This document shows positions 15,730 through 23,094 of a stretch of DNA of 25,934 nucleotides, in pieces. The position numbers and the translations under genes were made by a program. How positions within the stretch are numbered: position 1 is the stretch's first letter; each line of letters opens with the position of its first letter. The stretch is from DASSKF01 sp035690725 (GTDB lineage Bacteria; Actinomycetota; Actinomycetes; Actinomycetales; Dermatophilaceae). The notes beneath the pieces are model-generated. The model had not been told where the DNA came from. It did no database searches and saw only the letters and a list, made by a program, of their open reading frames with translations. Location of the stretch: positions 1-25,934 of the forward strand of contig DASSKF010000015.1 of the NCBI GenBank assembly GCA_035690725.1. The letters run 5' to 3'.

Positions 15730-16568
15730 GACTGGTCCTCCCGCTCCGTGGCCGGCCGGCCTCCCGTCGCGACGCCCGGCGACGACCACTCGCTCGCTCG
15801 TCCCGTCGTCATCAGCTCCACCACGCTCTGGGTGGACAGTGCTTCCGCGTCCGCCTGGGCGACCATCCGTCCCAGGCGCAGGACCGCGATGCGGTCCGCG
15901 ACCTCGAAGACGTCGTTGAGGTTGTGCGAGATCACCAGCACGGTGAGGCCCCGGTCGGCGAGCCGCCGGATCAGGGCCAGCACCTGCTCGGTCTGGCTCA
16001 CTCCGAGGGCGGCCGTGGGCTCGTCGAGGATGACCAGCTGGGAGTTCCACATGACGGCCTTCGCCACCGCGACGGACTGTCGCTGACCGCCGGAGAGGCC
16101 GGAGACGTTCTGCCGCACCGACTTCACCGTCGTCACCGACAGGCTCTGCAAGGTCCGTGCCGCCGCACGCTCCATCGAGGCCTCGTCGAGGAGTCCGTGT
16201 CGCAGGTCCTCGCGGCCGAGGAACATGTTCTGGACGATGTCCAGGTTGTCGCACAGCGCGAGGTCCTGGTAGACGGTCTCGATGCCGAGCTCCGCAGCGG
16301 CCCGGGGGCTGTGGACGTGGACCCGCTCACCGTTCCACTCCATCGTCCCGGCGTCGACCGACACGATCCCCGAGACGCACTTGATCAGGGTGGACTTGCC
16401 GGCACCGTTGTCGCCCACGAGCGCGGTCACCTTGCCACGGGGCAGCACGAGATCCACGCCGTGCAGGACTCGCACCGCCCCGTAGTTCTTCACCACGCCG
16501 TGCAGGGCGAGCAACGGCGTGTCCGTCAGGTCCGGGCCCTGCTCCTTCGTCGCCTGCGCTTGGCTCAT
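15726..16568 (-). CDS. xylG: Sugar ABC transporter ATP-binding protein (single-domain, XylG/FrcA-like)
   Basis: Cytosolic ATPase that powers the pentose importer. The 280 residues hold one nucleotide-binding domain: Walker A GDNGAGKST (52-60), Q-loop VYQDLALC, signature LSGGQRQSVAVAKAV, Walker B LVILDEPTAALG, and H-loop ISHNL. E. coli XylG and RbsA carry two fused ATPase domains (about 500 residues); this protein is half that size, so it should act as a homodimer, as in other actinobacterial and rhizobial systems. ATG 16568 overlaps the binding-protein stop as ATGA, and the stop overlaps the permease start as ATGA, giving a fully coupled three-gene operon. A 16-codon longer frame exists upstream but overlaps the xylF-like gene and is not favoured. 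Confidence 0.92.
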   Translation of the reverse strand: MSQAQATKEQGPDLTDTPLLALHGVVKNYGAVRVLHGVDLVLPRGKVTALVGDNGAGKSTLIKCVSGIVSVDAGTMEWNGERVHVHSPRAAAELGIETVYQDLALCDNLDIVQNMFLGREDLRHGLLDEASMERAAARTLQSLSVTTVKSVRQNVSGLSGGQRQSVAVAKAVMWNSQLVILDEPTAALGVSQTEQVLALIRRLADRGLTVLVISHNLNDVFEVADRIAVLRLGRMVAQADAEALSTQSVVELMTTGRASEWSSPGVATGGRPATEREDQS

Positions 16569-17716
16569 GGGTTGATGCCGGCGGCCTTGCACTTCTCGGC
16601 GAAGGAGCCCTTGCACAGGTCCTTGACGTCGACGAAGCCGTCCTTGACGACGGTGTCCGCCATGTTCTTCGTGGTCACGGAGACCGGCTTCAGCAGGACC
16701 GAGGGCACGTCGCGGACCTTGTTGTTGACCTTGCCGTTGACGATGCTCGGGTTCTTCTCGCCGTCGAGGACGGCCATGGCCAGCTTGCCGGCGGCATCCG
16801 CCTCACGCTTGATCGACTTGTAGACCGTCATGCACTGGTAGCCGGCCAGGATGTTCTGCAGGCCCTGCACGGTGGCGTCCTGACCGGTGACGGGCACCTG
16901 CTTGGGCTGCACCTTCTCCTTCTTCAGGACGGTGATGACGGCATTGGCCATGTCGTCATTGGCCACGAGGATCGAGTTGATGTCGGGGTGTGCCTGGGAC
17001 TGCTGCTCGGCGTAGGTCTGGGCGTTCGCCGGGTCCCAGTTCTGGATCCGCTGCTCACCCACCTTGACGTACTCCCCGGACTTGTACAGCGGGTCGAGCA
17101 CGCTGTCGGACCCCTGCGCGAACAGAGTTCCGTTGTTGTCGGTCGGCGCGCCCTGCACTTCCAGGACGTGCGGCTTGGTGACGCCCCACTCCTTGTTGCA
17201 GTCGACCAGCCCCTGACCCTGCAGCTTGCCCACCTTCACGTTGTCGAAGCTGACGTAGTAGGAGGCGTCGCCGTTGAGCGTCAGCCGGTCGTAGTCGATC
17301 GTGACGACGCCCTTGGCCTTGGCCGACTTCTCGATCGCCGCAGCGCTCCCGCTGTCGATCCCGTCGATGATGAGCACCTTGGCGCCCTGCTGCATGGCCT
17401 GGTCCGCCTGCGTCCGCATGGCGTTCGGGTCGCCCTTGGCGTTCTGCACGACGAAGTCCGTGCCGTTCTTCATCCCCTGTGAGGTGAAGAAGTCCTTGAA
17501 CGCCGGCGCGTCCTGGGTGACGTAGCGCGCCGAGGACGTCGTGTCGGGCAGGAACACCGCGACCTTCAGGCCAGACCCGCCGGAGCCGCCCGAGCTGCTG
17601 CTCCCGCCGCCCGTCGACCCGGCGCCGCTGGTGCCACCGCCTCCGCCGCACCCGGCGACAGTGAGCAGGGCAGCCGCGCCGAGCGCGGTGATGGTGATCC
17701 GACGTCTTCCGGTCAT
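16565..17716 (-). CDS. xylF: D-xylose-type ABC transporter substrate-binding lipoprotein
   Basis: Periplasm-facing lipoprotein that binds a pentose, most likely D-xylose. The 383 residues start with a basic signal region, a hydrophobic core and a lipobox VAGC (Cys23), then an unusually Gly/Ser-rich linker to about residue 49. The type I periplasmic fold follows. Segments SYYVSFDNVKVGKLQGQ, LVANDDMANAVI and PVTGQDATVQGLQNILAGYQ-CMTVYKSI match the XylF pattern (Y-I-S-F-D-N-x-K-V-G; V-S-G-Q-D-A; T-M-T-V-Y-K). A GGAGG ribosome site sits 6 nt before the ATG at 17716 (minus strand, 17723-17727). First gene of the xylFGH-like operon. No xylose isomerase, xylulokinase or ROK regulator is nearby, so metabolism and control must be encoded elsewhere. 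Confidence 0.9.
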   Translation of the reverse strand: MTGRRRITITALGAAALLTVAGCGGGGGTSGAGSTGGGSSSSGGSGGSGLKVAVFLPDTTSSARYVTQDAPAFKDFFTSQGMKNGTDFVVQNAKGDPNAMRTQADQAMQQGAKVLIIDGIDSGSAAAIEKSAKAKGVVTIDYDRLTLNGDASYYVSFDNVKVGKLQGQGLVDCNKEWGVTKPHVLEVQGAPTDNNGTLFAQGSDSVLDPLYKSGEYVKVGEQRIQNWDPANAQTYAEQQSQAHPDINSILVANDDMANAVITVLKKEKVQPKQVPVTGQDATVQGLQNILAGYQCMTVYKSIKREADAAGKLAMAVLDGEKNPSIVNGKVNNKVRDVPSVLLKPVSVTTKNMADTVVKDGFVDVKDLCKGSFAEKCKAAGINP

Positions 17717-17769
17717 CGAGGGCCTCCGTGGGAGTGACTCGCGTCTGCGGTCGTCAGGCGCATCTCGCG

Positions 17770-17775
17770 ATGTTA
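17770..17775 (-). promoter_or_regulatory. Candidate -10 box of the xylose-type transporter operon
   Basis: TAACAT on the minus strand fits TANNNT and lies 53 nt upstream of the xylF-like ATG, leaving room for the GGAGG ribosome site at 17723-17727. No good -35 hexamer is seen at the expected spacing, so an activator or alternative sigma factor may be involved. Confidence 0.35.
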
Positions 17776-17815
17776 CTCAGACCCGGGGGCCGGGGCTCTC
17801 GACTCGGCGCACGAA

Positions 17816-17855
17816 CCCGTCACAGTTCGGTCACGGTCGGGTGACGCGCGACGGG
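17816..17855 (-). terminator. Candidate terminator hairpin after the YbhB-like gene
   Basis: Outer arms CCCGTC (17816-17821) and GACGGG (17850-17855) enclose an inner stem GTCAC (17830-17834) with GTGAC (17841-17845). The structure begins 1 nt beyond the gene's TAG stop and precedes the promoter region of the xylose-type operon on the same strand, so it would separate the two transcripts. It lacks a T run and the stems are short. Confidence 0.35.
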
Positions 17856-17856
17856 C

Positions 17857-18387
17857 CTACTTCTCCTCGTAGGTCGGCACGATCTGCCCGCGGGCGAGGG
17901 TGTGCCCGAACAGGTTGAAGTCCAGGAAGGTCGGGGTGGCACCCTCGTCGAGGTCGAGGTGGTCGACGTCGAGGGCGTGGACCATGATCACGTAGCGGTG
18001 CGGCCCGTGGCCGGAGGGCGGCGCGGCGCCCACGTAGCCGAGGGCACCGGCGTCGTTGCGGACCTGCACGGCTCCCTCGGGCAGCTGGCTGCCCTCGGCG
18101 TCACCGGCACCGGTCGGCAGCTGCGTGGTGGCGGCCGGGATGTTGGCCACGGCCCAGTGCCAGAACCCGCTCAGGGTCGGGGCGTCCGGGTCGTGCACCG
18201 TGACGGCGAAACTGCGCGTGCCCTCGGGGAAGCCACTCCAGGACAGCTGCGGCGAGGCGTCCTGCCCGCCGGCACCCATGACGCCGCTCGCGTGCGCCGT
18301 GTCCATGGGCTGGCCATCGGCGACGTCGTCGCTGCGGACGTCAAACGACGGCACCTCCTCGATCGTCGGGTAGATGCGCTCGCTCAC
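17857..18387 (-). CDS. YbhB/YbcL family protein (PEBP / Raf kinase inhibitor-like)
   Basis: Phosphatidylethanolamine-binding-protein fold of unknown bacterial function; 176 residues, no signal peptide, so cytosolic. The family core is clear: SPQLSWSGFPEGTRSFAVTVHDPDAPTLSGFWHWAVANIP (about 45-84) contains the D-P-D-A-P and H-W ligand-pocket motifs, and G-A-A-P-P-S-G-H-G-P-H-R-Y (about 119-131) is the second signature, lining the anion-binding cavity. The start is GTG 18387 with a GAGGAG site 5 nt upstream (minus strand). A TAGCCT box (18426-18431) predicts a leader of about 32 nt. The gene is divergent from the antiporter and is followed by a hairpin, so it is probably monocistronic. Confidence 0.92.
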   Translation of the reverse strand: MSERIYPTIEEVPSFDVRSDDVADGQPMDTAHASGVMGAGGQDASPQLSWSGFPEGTRSFAVTVHDPDAPTLSGFWHWAVANIPAATTQLPTGAGDAEGSQLPEGAVQVRNDAGALGYVGAAPPSGHGPHRYVIMVHALDVDHLDLDEGATPTFLDFNLFGHTLARGQIVPTYEEK

Positions 18388-18425
18388 GGTGGCTCCTCTC
18401 GACGGGGACGGGTGTTCTGTCGCTC

Positions 18426-18431
18426 AGGCTA
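18426..18431 (-). promoter_or_regulatory. -10 box for the YbhB-like gene
   Basis: TAGCCT on the minus strand fits TANNNT. A start about 7 nt downstream would leave a leader of about 32 nt carrying the GAGGAG ribosome site at 18393-18398. The -35 region is weak. Confidence 0.4.
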
Positions 18432-18501
18432 GCCGTCGGGGCGGCGCTCCTCAGGTCAGCGGCGCCGTCCCCGATCCGGTCCGCCTGCGAGACTCTCTCC
18501 C

Positions 18502-20376
18502 GTGCACCTGGCACTTCCCCTGGTCTCGCTCGCGCTGGCCGTGCTCATCGGCACGGACCTGGCGCGACGCGTCCGGGTGCCCGCTCCCCTGCTGCTGACC
18601 GGTCTCGGGGTGCTCGGCTCCTTCCTGCCCTTCGTGCCGGACTTCCGGCTGGACCCCGAGCTCGTGCTCGTGGGACTGCTCCCGCCGCTGCTGTTCGCCG
18701 CCGCCATCGGGACCTCTCTCGTCGACTTCCGGGCGAACATCCAGGCGATCGGCTTCCTGTCGATCGGCATGGTGGTCGTGACCGCACTGACGGTCGGCCT
18801 CGTCGTCTGGGCCCTCTTCCCGGTGCCGTTCACCGCGGCCTTCGCCCTCGGTGCCGTGGTCGGTCCCCCGGACGCCGTGGCGGCGACCGCGATCGGGCGC
18901 CGGATCGGGCTGCCGCGACGGCTGGTCACCCTGCTCGAGGGCGAGTCGCTCGTCAACGACGCCACCGCGCTCGTCCTGCTCAGCACGGCCGCGGTGGCCA
19001 TCACCGGATCCGTCGGCTCGGTGACCGTCGGCTTCGTCGCCGCGAGCTTCGTGGAGTCCCTGGTCGGCGGTGTCGTCGTCGGGGCCGTCGTCGCCCTCGT
19101 CCTCGGACAGGTCCACGAGCGGGTGCAGGACCCGGTCATGAACACGGCCCTGTCGATCGTGACGCCCTACCTCGCCTACCTCCCGGCCGAGGAGATCCAC
19201 GGGTCCGGCGTCGTGGCCGTGGTCGTCGCCGGCCTGCTGCTGGCGCACAACGCCCCGCTGCAGCAGACCGCGACGGCACGCCTGCAGTCGCGGACCAACT
19301 GGTCGACGGTGCAGTTCCTCCTCGAGAACGGCGTGTTCCTGCTGATCGGGCTGCAGGCCAGCCGCGTCGTCGGTGGTGTCGCCGTGTCCCCGTTCGGCAC
19401 CGGCCGGGTCGTCCTCGTCTGCCTCGTGACGCTGGCCGTGGTCATCCTCAGCCGGCCGGCGTGGATCTACCTCGTCCGGCTCCCCGCGACCTGGCTGGGC
19501 TGGCGGCAGCTGGGCAGCCACACGCCGGCCCGGAACGCCGCCCTGCTCTCCTGGGCCGGGATGCGCGGGGTGGTGACCCTCGCCGCGGCCTTCGCCCTGC
19601 CGCACCCGACCCCGCACCGGAAGGTGCTGATCCTCGCGGCCCTGGTCGTCGCCGCCGGCACGCTGCTGGTGCAGGGATCCACCCTGCCCGGGCTCGCGCG
19701 CCGACTGGGCGTGCGCGGGCCCGACCCGCGCGAGGACGCCCTGCAGGAGGCCCGCATCCTCCAGGTCGCCGCCAACGCCGGCAGCGCCGAGCTCGACCGG
19801 CTGGCCGACGGCGTCGACCGGACCACGCTCGACACCCTGCGCAACCGCCTCGAGCGTCGCGTCAACGCTGCCTGGGAGCGCCTGGGCCCGACGCGCGCCG
19901 AGCTGGAGACGCCGAGCGACGCCTACCAGCGGGTCCGGCTGCAGATGCTCGCCGCCGAGCGCCGGGCGGTGCTCGAGATCCGGGACGCCGGGGCAGCCGA
20001 CCACGAGGTGCTCAAGGACGTCATGGGCGCCCTCGACCTCGAGGAGTCGATGCTCGACCGCGCCCAGGAGCGCAACGAGCGGCTGTCCTCGCCGGTGACG
20101 GCTCCCGAGGACAGCCGCGGTGAGTGCGAGCACCTGCAGGAGGCCCCGCGGCACGCCACGCCGCGCACCCCCGAGGGCTGCGAAGAGTGCCTCGCCCGCG
20201 GTATGTCGTGGGTCCACCTGCGCCTGTGCCTCGCCTGCGGCCACGTCGGCTGCTGCAACAGCTCGGAAGGGCAGCACGCCACGCACCACTACGAGGACAC
20301 CGGGCACCCGGTCATGCGCAGCTTCGAGACCGGCGAGCGCTGGCGCTGGTGCTTTGTCGACGAGCTGATGGACTGA
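18502..20376 (+). CDS. CPA1-type Na+/H+ antiporter fused to a C-terminal UBP-type zinc finger
   Basis: The first 400 or so residues form a polytopic cation/proton exchanger; about 12 hydrophobic segments are visible from residue 3 on. Exchanger landmarks are VVGPPDAVAATAIGRR (119-134) and LLEGESLVNDATALVLL (144-160, with Asn152 and Asp153 at the ion site), plus LLSWAGMRGVVTLAAAFALP. Residues about 405-535 are cytosolic and strongly charged, with a likely helical bundle (REDALQEARILQVAAN). The last 85 or so residues are a UBP-type zinc finger: C-E-H-L, C-E-E-C, W-V-H-L-R-L-C-L-A-C-G-H-V-G-C-C-N-S-S, H-A-x-H-H, T-G-H-P-V, G-E-R-W-R-W-C. The 624-residue protein starts at GTG 18502; no ribosome site or clear -10 box is seen. 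Na+, K+ or pH homeostasis is the likely role. The job of the zinc finger is unknown. Confidence 0.88.
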   Translation: MHLALPLVSLALAVLIGTDLARRVRVPAPLLLTGLGVLGSFLPFVPDFRLDPELVLVGLLPPLLFAAAIGTSLVDFRANIQAIGFLSIGMVVVTALTVGLVVWALFPVPFTAAFALGAVVGPPDAVAATAIGRRIGLPRRLVTLLEGESLVNDATALVLLSTAAVAITGSVGSVTVGFVAASFVESLVGGVVVGAVVALVLGQVHERVQDPVMNTALSIVTPYLAYLPAEEIHGSGVVAVVVAGLLLAHNAPLQQTATARLQSRTNWSTVQFLLENGVFLLIGLQASRVVGGVAVSPFGTGRVVLVCLVTLAVVILSRPAWIYLVRLPATWLGWRQLGSHTPARNAALLSWAGMRGVVTLAAAFALPHPTPHRKVLILAALVVAAGTLLVQGSTLPGLARRLGVRGPDPREDALQEARILQVAANAGSAELDRLADGVDRTTLDTLRNRLERRVNAAWERLGPTRAELETPSDAYQRVRLQMLAAERRAVLEIRDAGAADHEVLKDVMGALDLEESMLDRAQERNERLSSPVTAPEDSRGECEHLQEAPRHATPRTPEGCEECLARGMSWVHLRLCLACGHVGCCNSSEGQHATHHYEDTGHPVMRSFETGERWRWCFVDELMD

Positions 20377-20392
20377 GCCCTCGTCGGCGAGG

Positions 20393-20411
20393 CGGGAGCA
20401 GGGCACTCCCG
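20393..20411 (+). terminator. Candidate terminator after the antiporter gene
   Basis: CGGGAG (20393-20398) pairs with CTCCCG (20406-20411) around a 7-nt loop, starting 17 nt after the stop codon. No T run follows, and the stem is only 6 bp. Confidence 0.4.
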
Positions 20412-20527
20412 TCCGGGTCCCCGTGGCCTGGCGAACAAGTGGGCCGCTGCCCTGATGCGACACGCTCACCGGGGAGCCGTACACCACTCGGCCGGACTCC
20501 GCTCCGGGCCTGTCGTCACCCCGGGGC

Positions 20528-20558
20528 CTGAGGAGCCTCAGCGGTGATCCGGTAGACT
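20528..20558 (+). promoter_or_regulatory. Helicase promoter with an overlapping inverted repeat
   Basis: A TAGACT -10 box (20553-20558) is preceded by CTGAGG-AG-CCTCAG (20528-20541), an inverted repeat with 6-bp arms that covers the expected -35 area. Predicted transcription starts near 20565, giving a leader of roughly 90-130 nt depending on the start codon used. The repeat may be an operator or an activator site. Confidence 0.4.
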
Positions 20559-20595
20559 GGTCGCACAGCTTGTTGAGCTCTCGCCGCGAGTTGTC

Positions 20596-20649
20596 CGCAC
20601 GTCGTAGCCCACGACAGTTGCTCCGTGCGTAGCCGTCCGAACCTTTCGG
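20596..20649 (+). other. Structured leader upstream of the DEAD-box helicase
   Basis: Two potential hairpins follow the promoter. One pairs CGCACG (20596-20601) with CGTGCG (20624-20629), with an inner TCGT-ACGA pairing. The other is CCGAA-CCT-TTCGG (20637-20649), just before the possible TTG/GTG start codons. Long structured leaders are known for cold-shock helicases of this family, so temperature or self-regulation at the RNA level is plausible. Confidence 0.4.
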
Positions 20650-20692
20650 GTATCGGTTGTCGGTGAGACACCTGCACAGATTGCGATCCTTC

Positions 20693-22114
20693 TTGTCCTC
20701 CTTCTCAGACTTGGGTGTGCCAGCACACCTGACCGGCGTCCTCGCCGGTCTCGGCATCGACCGGCCGACTCCCATCCAAACCGCAACCATTCCCGATGCC
20801 CTTGCCGGACGCGACGTCCTGGGCCGGGCGCAGACCGGGTCGGGCAAGACCTTTGCCTTCCTGCTCCCCCTGGTTGCCCGACTCGCAGACGGCCGCCGAG
20901 CGCGCCCCGCCGCCCCGCGGGCGCTCATCCTCGCGCCCACGCGCGAGCTGGCCGGCCAGATCAACGCGGCCCTCGCCCCGCTGGCCGAGGCGAACGGGCT
21001 GAGCACCAGGACCGTCTTCGGCGGCGTCGGCCAGAGCCCGCAGGTCACTGCGCTCCGTCGAGGCGTGGACATCGTCGTTGCCTGCCCCGGCCGGCTCGAG
21101 GACCTGATCCGGCAAGGCCACTGTGCTCTCGGCGACGTCGAGGTCACGGTCCTGGACGAGGCGGACCACATGTCCGACCTGGGCTTCCTGCCGGCCGTGC
21201 GTAGGCTGCTCGCGCAGACGCCCGCTCACAGCCAGCGGCTGCTCTTCTCGGCGACCCTGGACCGGGCGATCGACGGGCTGGTGCGCCAGTTCCTCACCCA
21301 CCCGGTCACCCACCAGACGGACGGGCCGCGGGTGACCAAGAACCAGATGGACCACCACGTCCTGCACCTCGAGCGTGAACACCGGCTCGCCATCCTCGTG
21401 GACCTGAGCAGCGCGCCCGGCCGCACGGTCGTGTTCACCCGCACCAAGCACCGCGCGAAGGCACTGGCCCGTCAGCTCAACCACAGTGGCGTGCCAGCCG
21501 TCGAGTTGCACGGCAACCTCGGCCAGAACGCGCGCACCCGCAACTTGGAGGCCTTTCACACCGGCCGGGCATCAACCCTGGTCGCCACCGACATCGCCGC
21601 ACGAGGCATCCACGTCGACAACGTCAACCTGGTCGTCCACGCCGACCCGCCCAGCGAGCACAAGGCCTACCTGCACCGTTCCGGCCGCACAGCGCGTGCC
21701 GGCAGAGCCGGAACCGTCGTCACCCTGGTGACCCACGACCAGGTCGCCGACGTCCGTGCGTTGACACGGGCTGCCGGCATCACCCCGACGACAACGCGGA
21801 TCCGCACCAGCAGCCACCCCCTGCTGGTCGAACTGGCCCCCGGCGAGCGCGTCCTGGCCGAGCCGCTCCAAGGCGGCGCCACGCCCGCCGCCCCCGCTCC
21901 CGCACCGGCGCGGAGCGCACCCGGACGCCGGCGCGGCGCTCGGCGACCCAACCGCCGCAAAGACGGCCCCCGTGCCAGCGCCTCGGCAGCGTCCGCGCGC
22001 ACGCAGCCGTCCAGAAGAAGCCGTTCCCCACGCGCCACCACGACCAGGCAACAAGCACCGCCGCGCTCCAGCGGCTCTCACAGCGCAGCGGCCTTCAGCG
22101 CCGGCCGTCACTGA
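20693..22114 (+). CDS. DEAD-box ATP-dependent RNA helicase
   Basis: This protein unwinds structured RNA, with likely roles in ribosome assembly, mRNA turnover or cold adaptation. Motifs in order: Q motif FSDLGVP..PTPIQ (4-29), motif I AQTGSGKT (46-53), Ia PTRELA, Ib with PGR, motif II DEAD (155-158), motif III SAT (186-188), IV VVFTRTKHRAKALA, V TDIAARGIHV, and VI HRSGRTARAG. The last 90 or so residues are a basic Arg/Ser/Ala/Pro tail ending SHSAAAFSAGRH, a common ending in actinobacterial relatives and a probable RNA tether. No ATG is available. I chose TTG 20693 because LSSFSDLGVP resembles the N-terminus of relatives; in-frame GTG 20663 and TTG 20657 are alternatives adding 10-12 residues. 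None has a good ribosome site. Family is secure, start is not. Confidence 0.92.
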   Translation: MSSFSDLGVPAHLTGVLAGLGIDRPTPIQTATIPDALAGRDVLGRAQTGSGKTFAFLLPLVARLADGRRARPAAPRALILAPTRELAGQINAALAPLAEANGLSTRTVFGGVGQSPQVTALRRGVDIVVACPGRLEDLIRQGHCALGDVEVTVLDEADHMSDLGFLPAVRRLLAQTPAHSQRLLFSATLDRAIDGLVRQFLTHPVTHQTDGPRVTKNQMDHHVLHLEREHRLAILVDLSSAPGRTVVFTRTKHRAKALARQLNHSGVPAVELHGNLGQNARTRNLEAFHTGRASTLVATDIAARGIHVDNVNLVVHADPPSEHKAYLHRSGRTARAGRAGTVVTLVTHDQVADVRALTRAAGITPTTTRIRTSSHPLLVELAPGERVLAEPLQGGATPAAPAPAPARSAPGRRRGARRPNRRKDGPRASASAASARTQPSRRSRSPRATTTRQQAPPRSSGSHSAAAFSAGRH

Positions 22115-22172
22115 CCACGTCCCCACGGTGACCACACCCGCCTCGCCCCTCCCGAGCGGCACCCGGTGGCGG

Positions 22173-22186
22173 GGACGGTACCGTCC
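22173..22186. promoter_or_regulatory. Perfect 14-bp palindrome containing the maf -10 box
   Basis: GGACGGTACCGTCC is fully self-complementary. It contains TACCGT (22179-22184), which ends 8 nt before the maf GTG at 22193, and by symmetry the same hexamer on the other strand (22175-22180). It could be a symmetric bidirectional -10 region or an operator overlapping the promoter. Confidence 0.5.
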
Positions 22187-22192
22187 GGTGGC

Positions 22193-22885
22193 GTGAACGC
22201 CCTCCTCGGTCCCCCCGTGCCCCTCGTGCTCGCGTCCGCCTCCCCCGCGCGGAAGGCAACGCTGGCACACGCGGGCGTGACGGCATACGTGCTCGTGTCC
22301 GGAGTCGACGAGGACGCAACGGTGGCCGGGGCACGGGAGCGCTTCGGGGAGCTGGCGGCGGGCGACGTCGCGCTGGTGCTGGCCCGGGCCAAGAGCGAGG
22401 CGGTGGCGGGAGTTCTCGACGGCGAGCAGCCGCCCACCGAGGCGCCGGTGGGCCCGCTCGTGCTCGGCTGCGACTCCGTGCTCGAGCTCGACGGCGAGGT
22501 GCACGGCAAGCCGGCCGACGCCGGCGAAGCCGTCGTGCGCTGGAAGCGGATGCGCGGCCGGTCGGGCGTGCTGCACTCGGGGCACTGGCTCATCGACCTG
22601 CGGGACGGCGACGAGGGCGGGAGCGGTGCCACCGTCGGGGCCACCGCCTCGACCACGGTGCACTTCGCGGACCTGTCCGACGAGGAGATCGACAACTACG
22701 TCGCCACCGGCGAACCGCTCCACGTCGCAGGGGCGTTCACGATCGACGGGCTGGGTGGGCCCTACGTCACGCGTATCGAGGGAGACCACCACAACGTCGT
22801 GGGGCTGAGCCTGCCGGTGCTGCGCGGGCTGCTCGGCGAGGTGGGCGTGGCTTGGCACGCGTTGCGCGGCCCGGCGCCCTCCTGA
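22193..22885 (+). CDS. maf: Maf-family nucleoside triphosphate pyrophosphatase
   Basis: Maf proteins hydrolyse non-canonical or pyrimidine nucleoside triphosphates to the monophosphate and pyrophosphate (house-cleaning enzymes). The 230 residues show the N-terminal signature PLVLASASPARKATLAHAGV (about 9-28), the E/D-rich GVDED segment, LARAKSEAVA, the central LGCDSVLELDGEVHGKP (catalytic Asp in G-C-D-S), and the closing T-G-E-P-L-H-V-A-G-A-F-T-I-D-G-L-G-G motif. The protein is slightly longer than the usual 190-210 residues, with extra sequence around DLRDGDEGGSGATVG. The GTG at 22193 was chosen from homology of the first residues and its distance to the TACCGT box; a longer frame from 22166 is unlikely. 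In M. tuberculosis maf directly follows the carboxylase epsilon gene; here it is separated from it. Confidence 0.93.
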   Translation: MNALLGPPVPLVLASASPARKATLAHAGVTAYVLVSGVDEDATVAGARERFGELAAGDVALVLARAKSEAVAGVLDGEQPPTEAPVGPLVLGCDSVLELDGEVHGKPADAGEAVVRWKRMRGRSGVLHSGHWLIDLRDGDEGGSGATVGATASTTVHFADLSDEEIDNYVATGEPLHVAGAFTIDGLGGPYVTRIEGDHHNVVGLSLPVLRGLLGEVGVAWHALRGPAPS

Positions 22886-22995
22886 GCGCAGCGACGCGGG
22901 CTCACGGCTCAGCCCACGACCGTGTGCCCGTCCCTGCCCTCCCGTGCGCCCGGGGTCACCGCCTCCGAACTGCCGCCGGGTGCGTCGATCCAGCG

Positions 22996-23011
22996 CCTGC
23001 CGCACGGCAGG
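22996..23011. terminator. GC-rich hairpin in the maf / carboxyltransferase convergent gap
   Basis: CCTGCC-GCAC-GGCAGG is a perfect 6-bp stem with a 4-nt loop, in the 209-nt gap between convergent genes. It could end either transcript. No T run is present. Confidence 0.4.
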
Positions 23012-23064
23012 TCCACAGTCGCCGACGCCGGGACGACCGTTGTCTGGCTGTACGTCGGTCCCGC

Positions 23065-23085
23065 GATCGCATCGCCCTCGCGATC
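23065..23085 (-). terminator. Hairpin 9 nt beyond the minus-strand carboxyltransferase stop
   Basis: GATCGC (23065-23070) and GCGATC (23080-23085) pair around a 9-nt loop. The position fits a terminator for the minus-strand gene that ends at 23095, but the stem is short and followed by no T run. Confidence 0.3.
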
Positions 23086-23094
23086 TTCCCGGGT

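Noticed and set aside
20541..20640. Structured leader of the helicase considered as a tRNA or small RNA gene.
   Set aside because: No cloverleaf, T-loop or CCA-like end is visible; the pairing is better explained as mRNA leader hairpins.
18451..21171. A minus-strand open frame of about 900 codons antisense to the antiporter and helicase.
   Set aside because: The plus-strand frames encode intact, recognisable proteins; the antisense product has no domain or plausible start.
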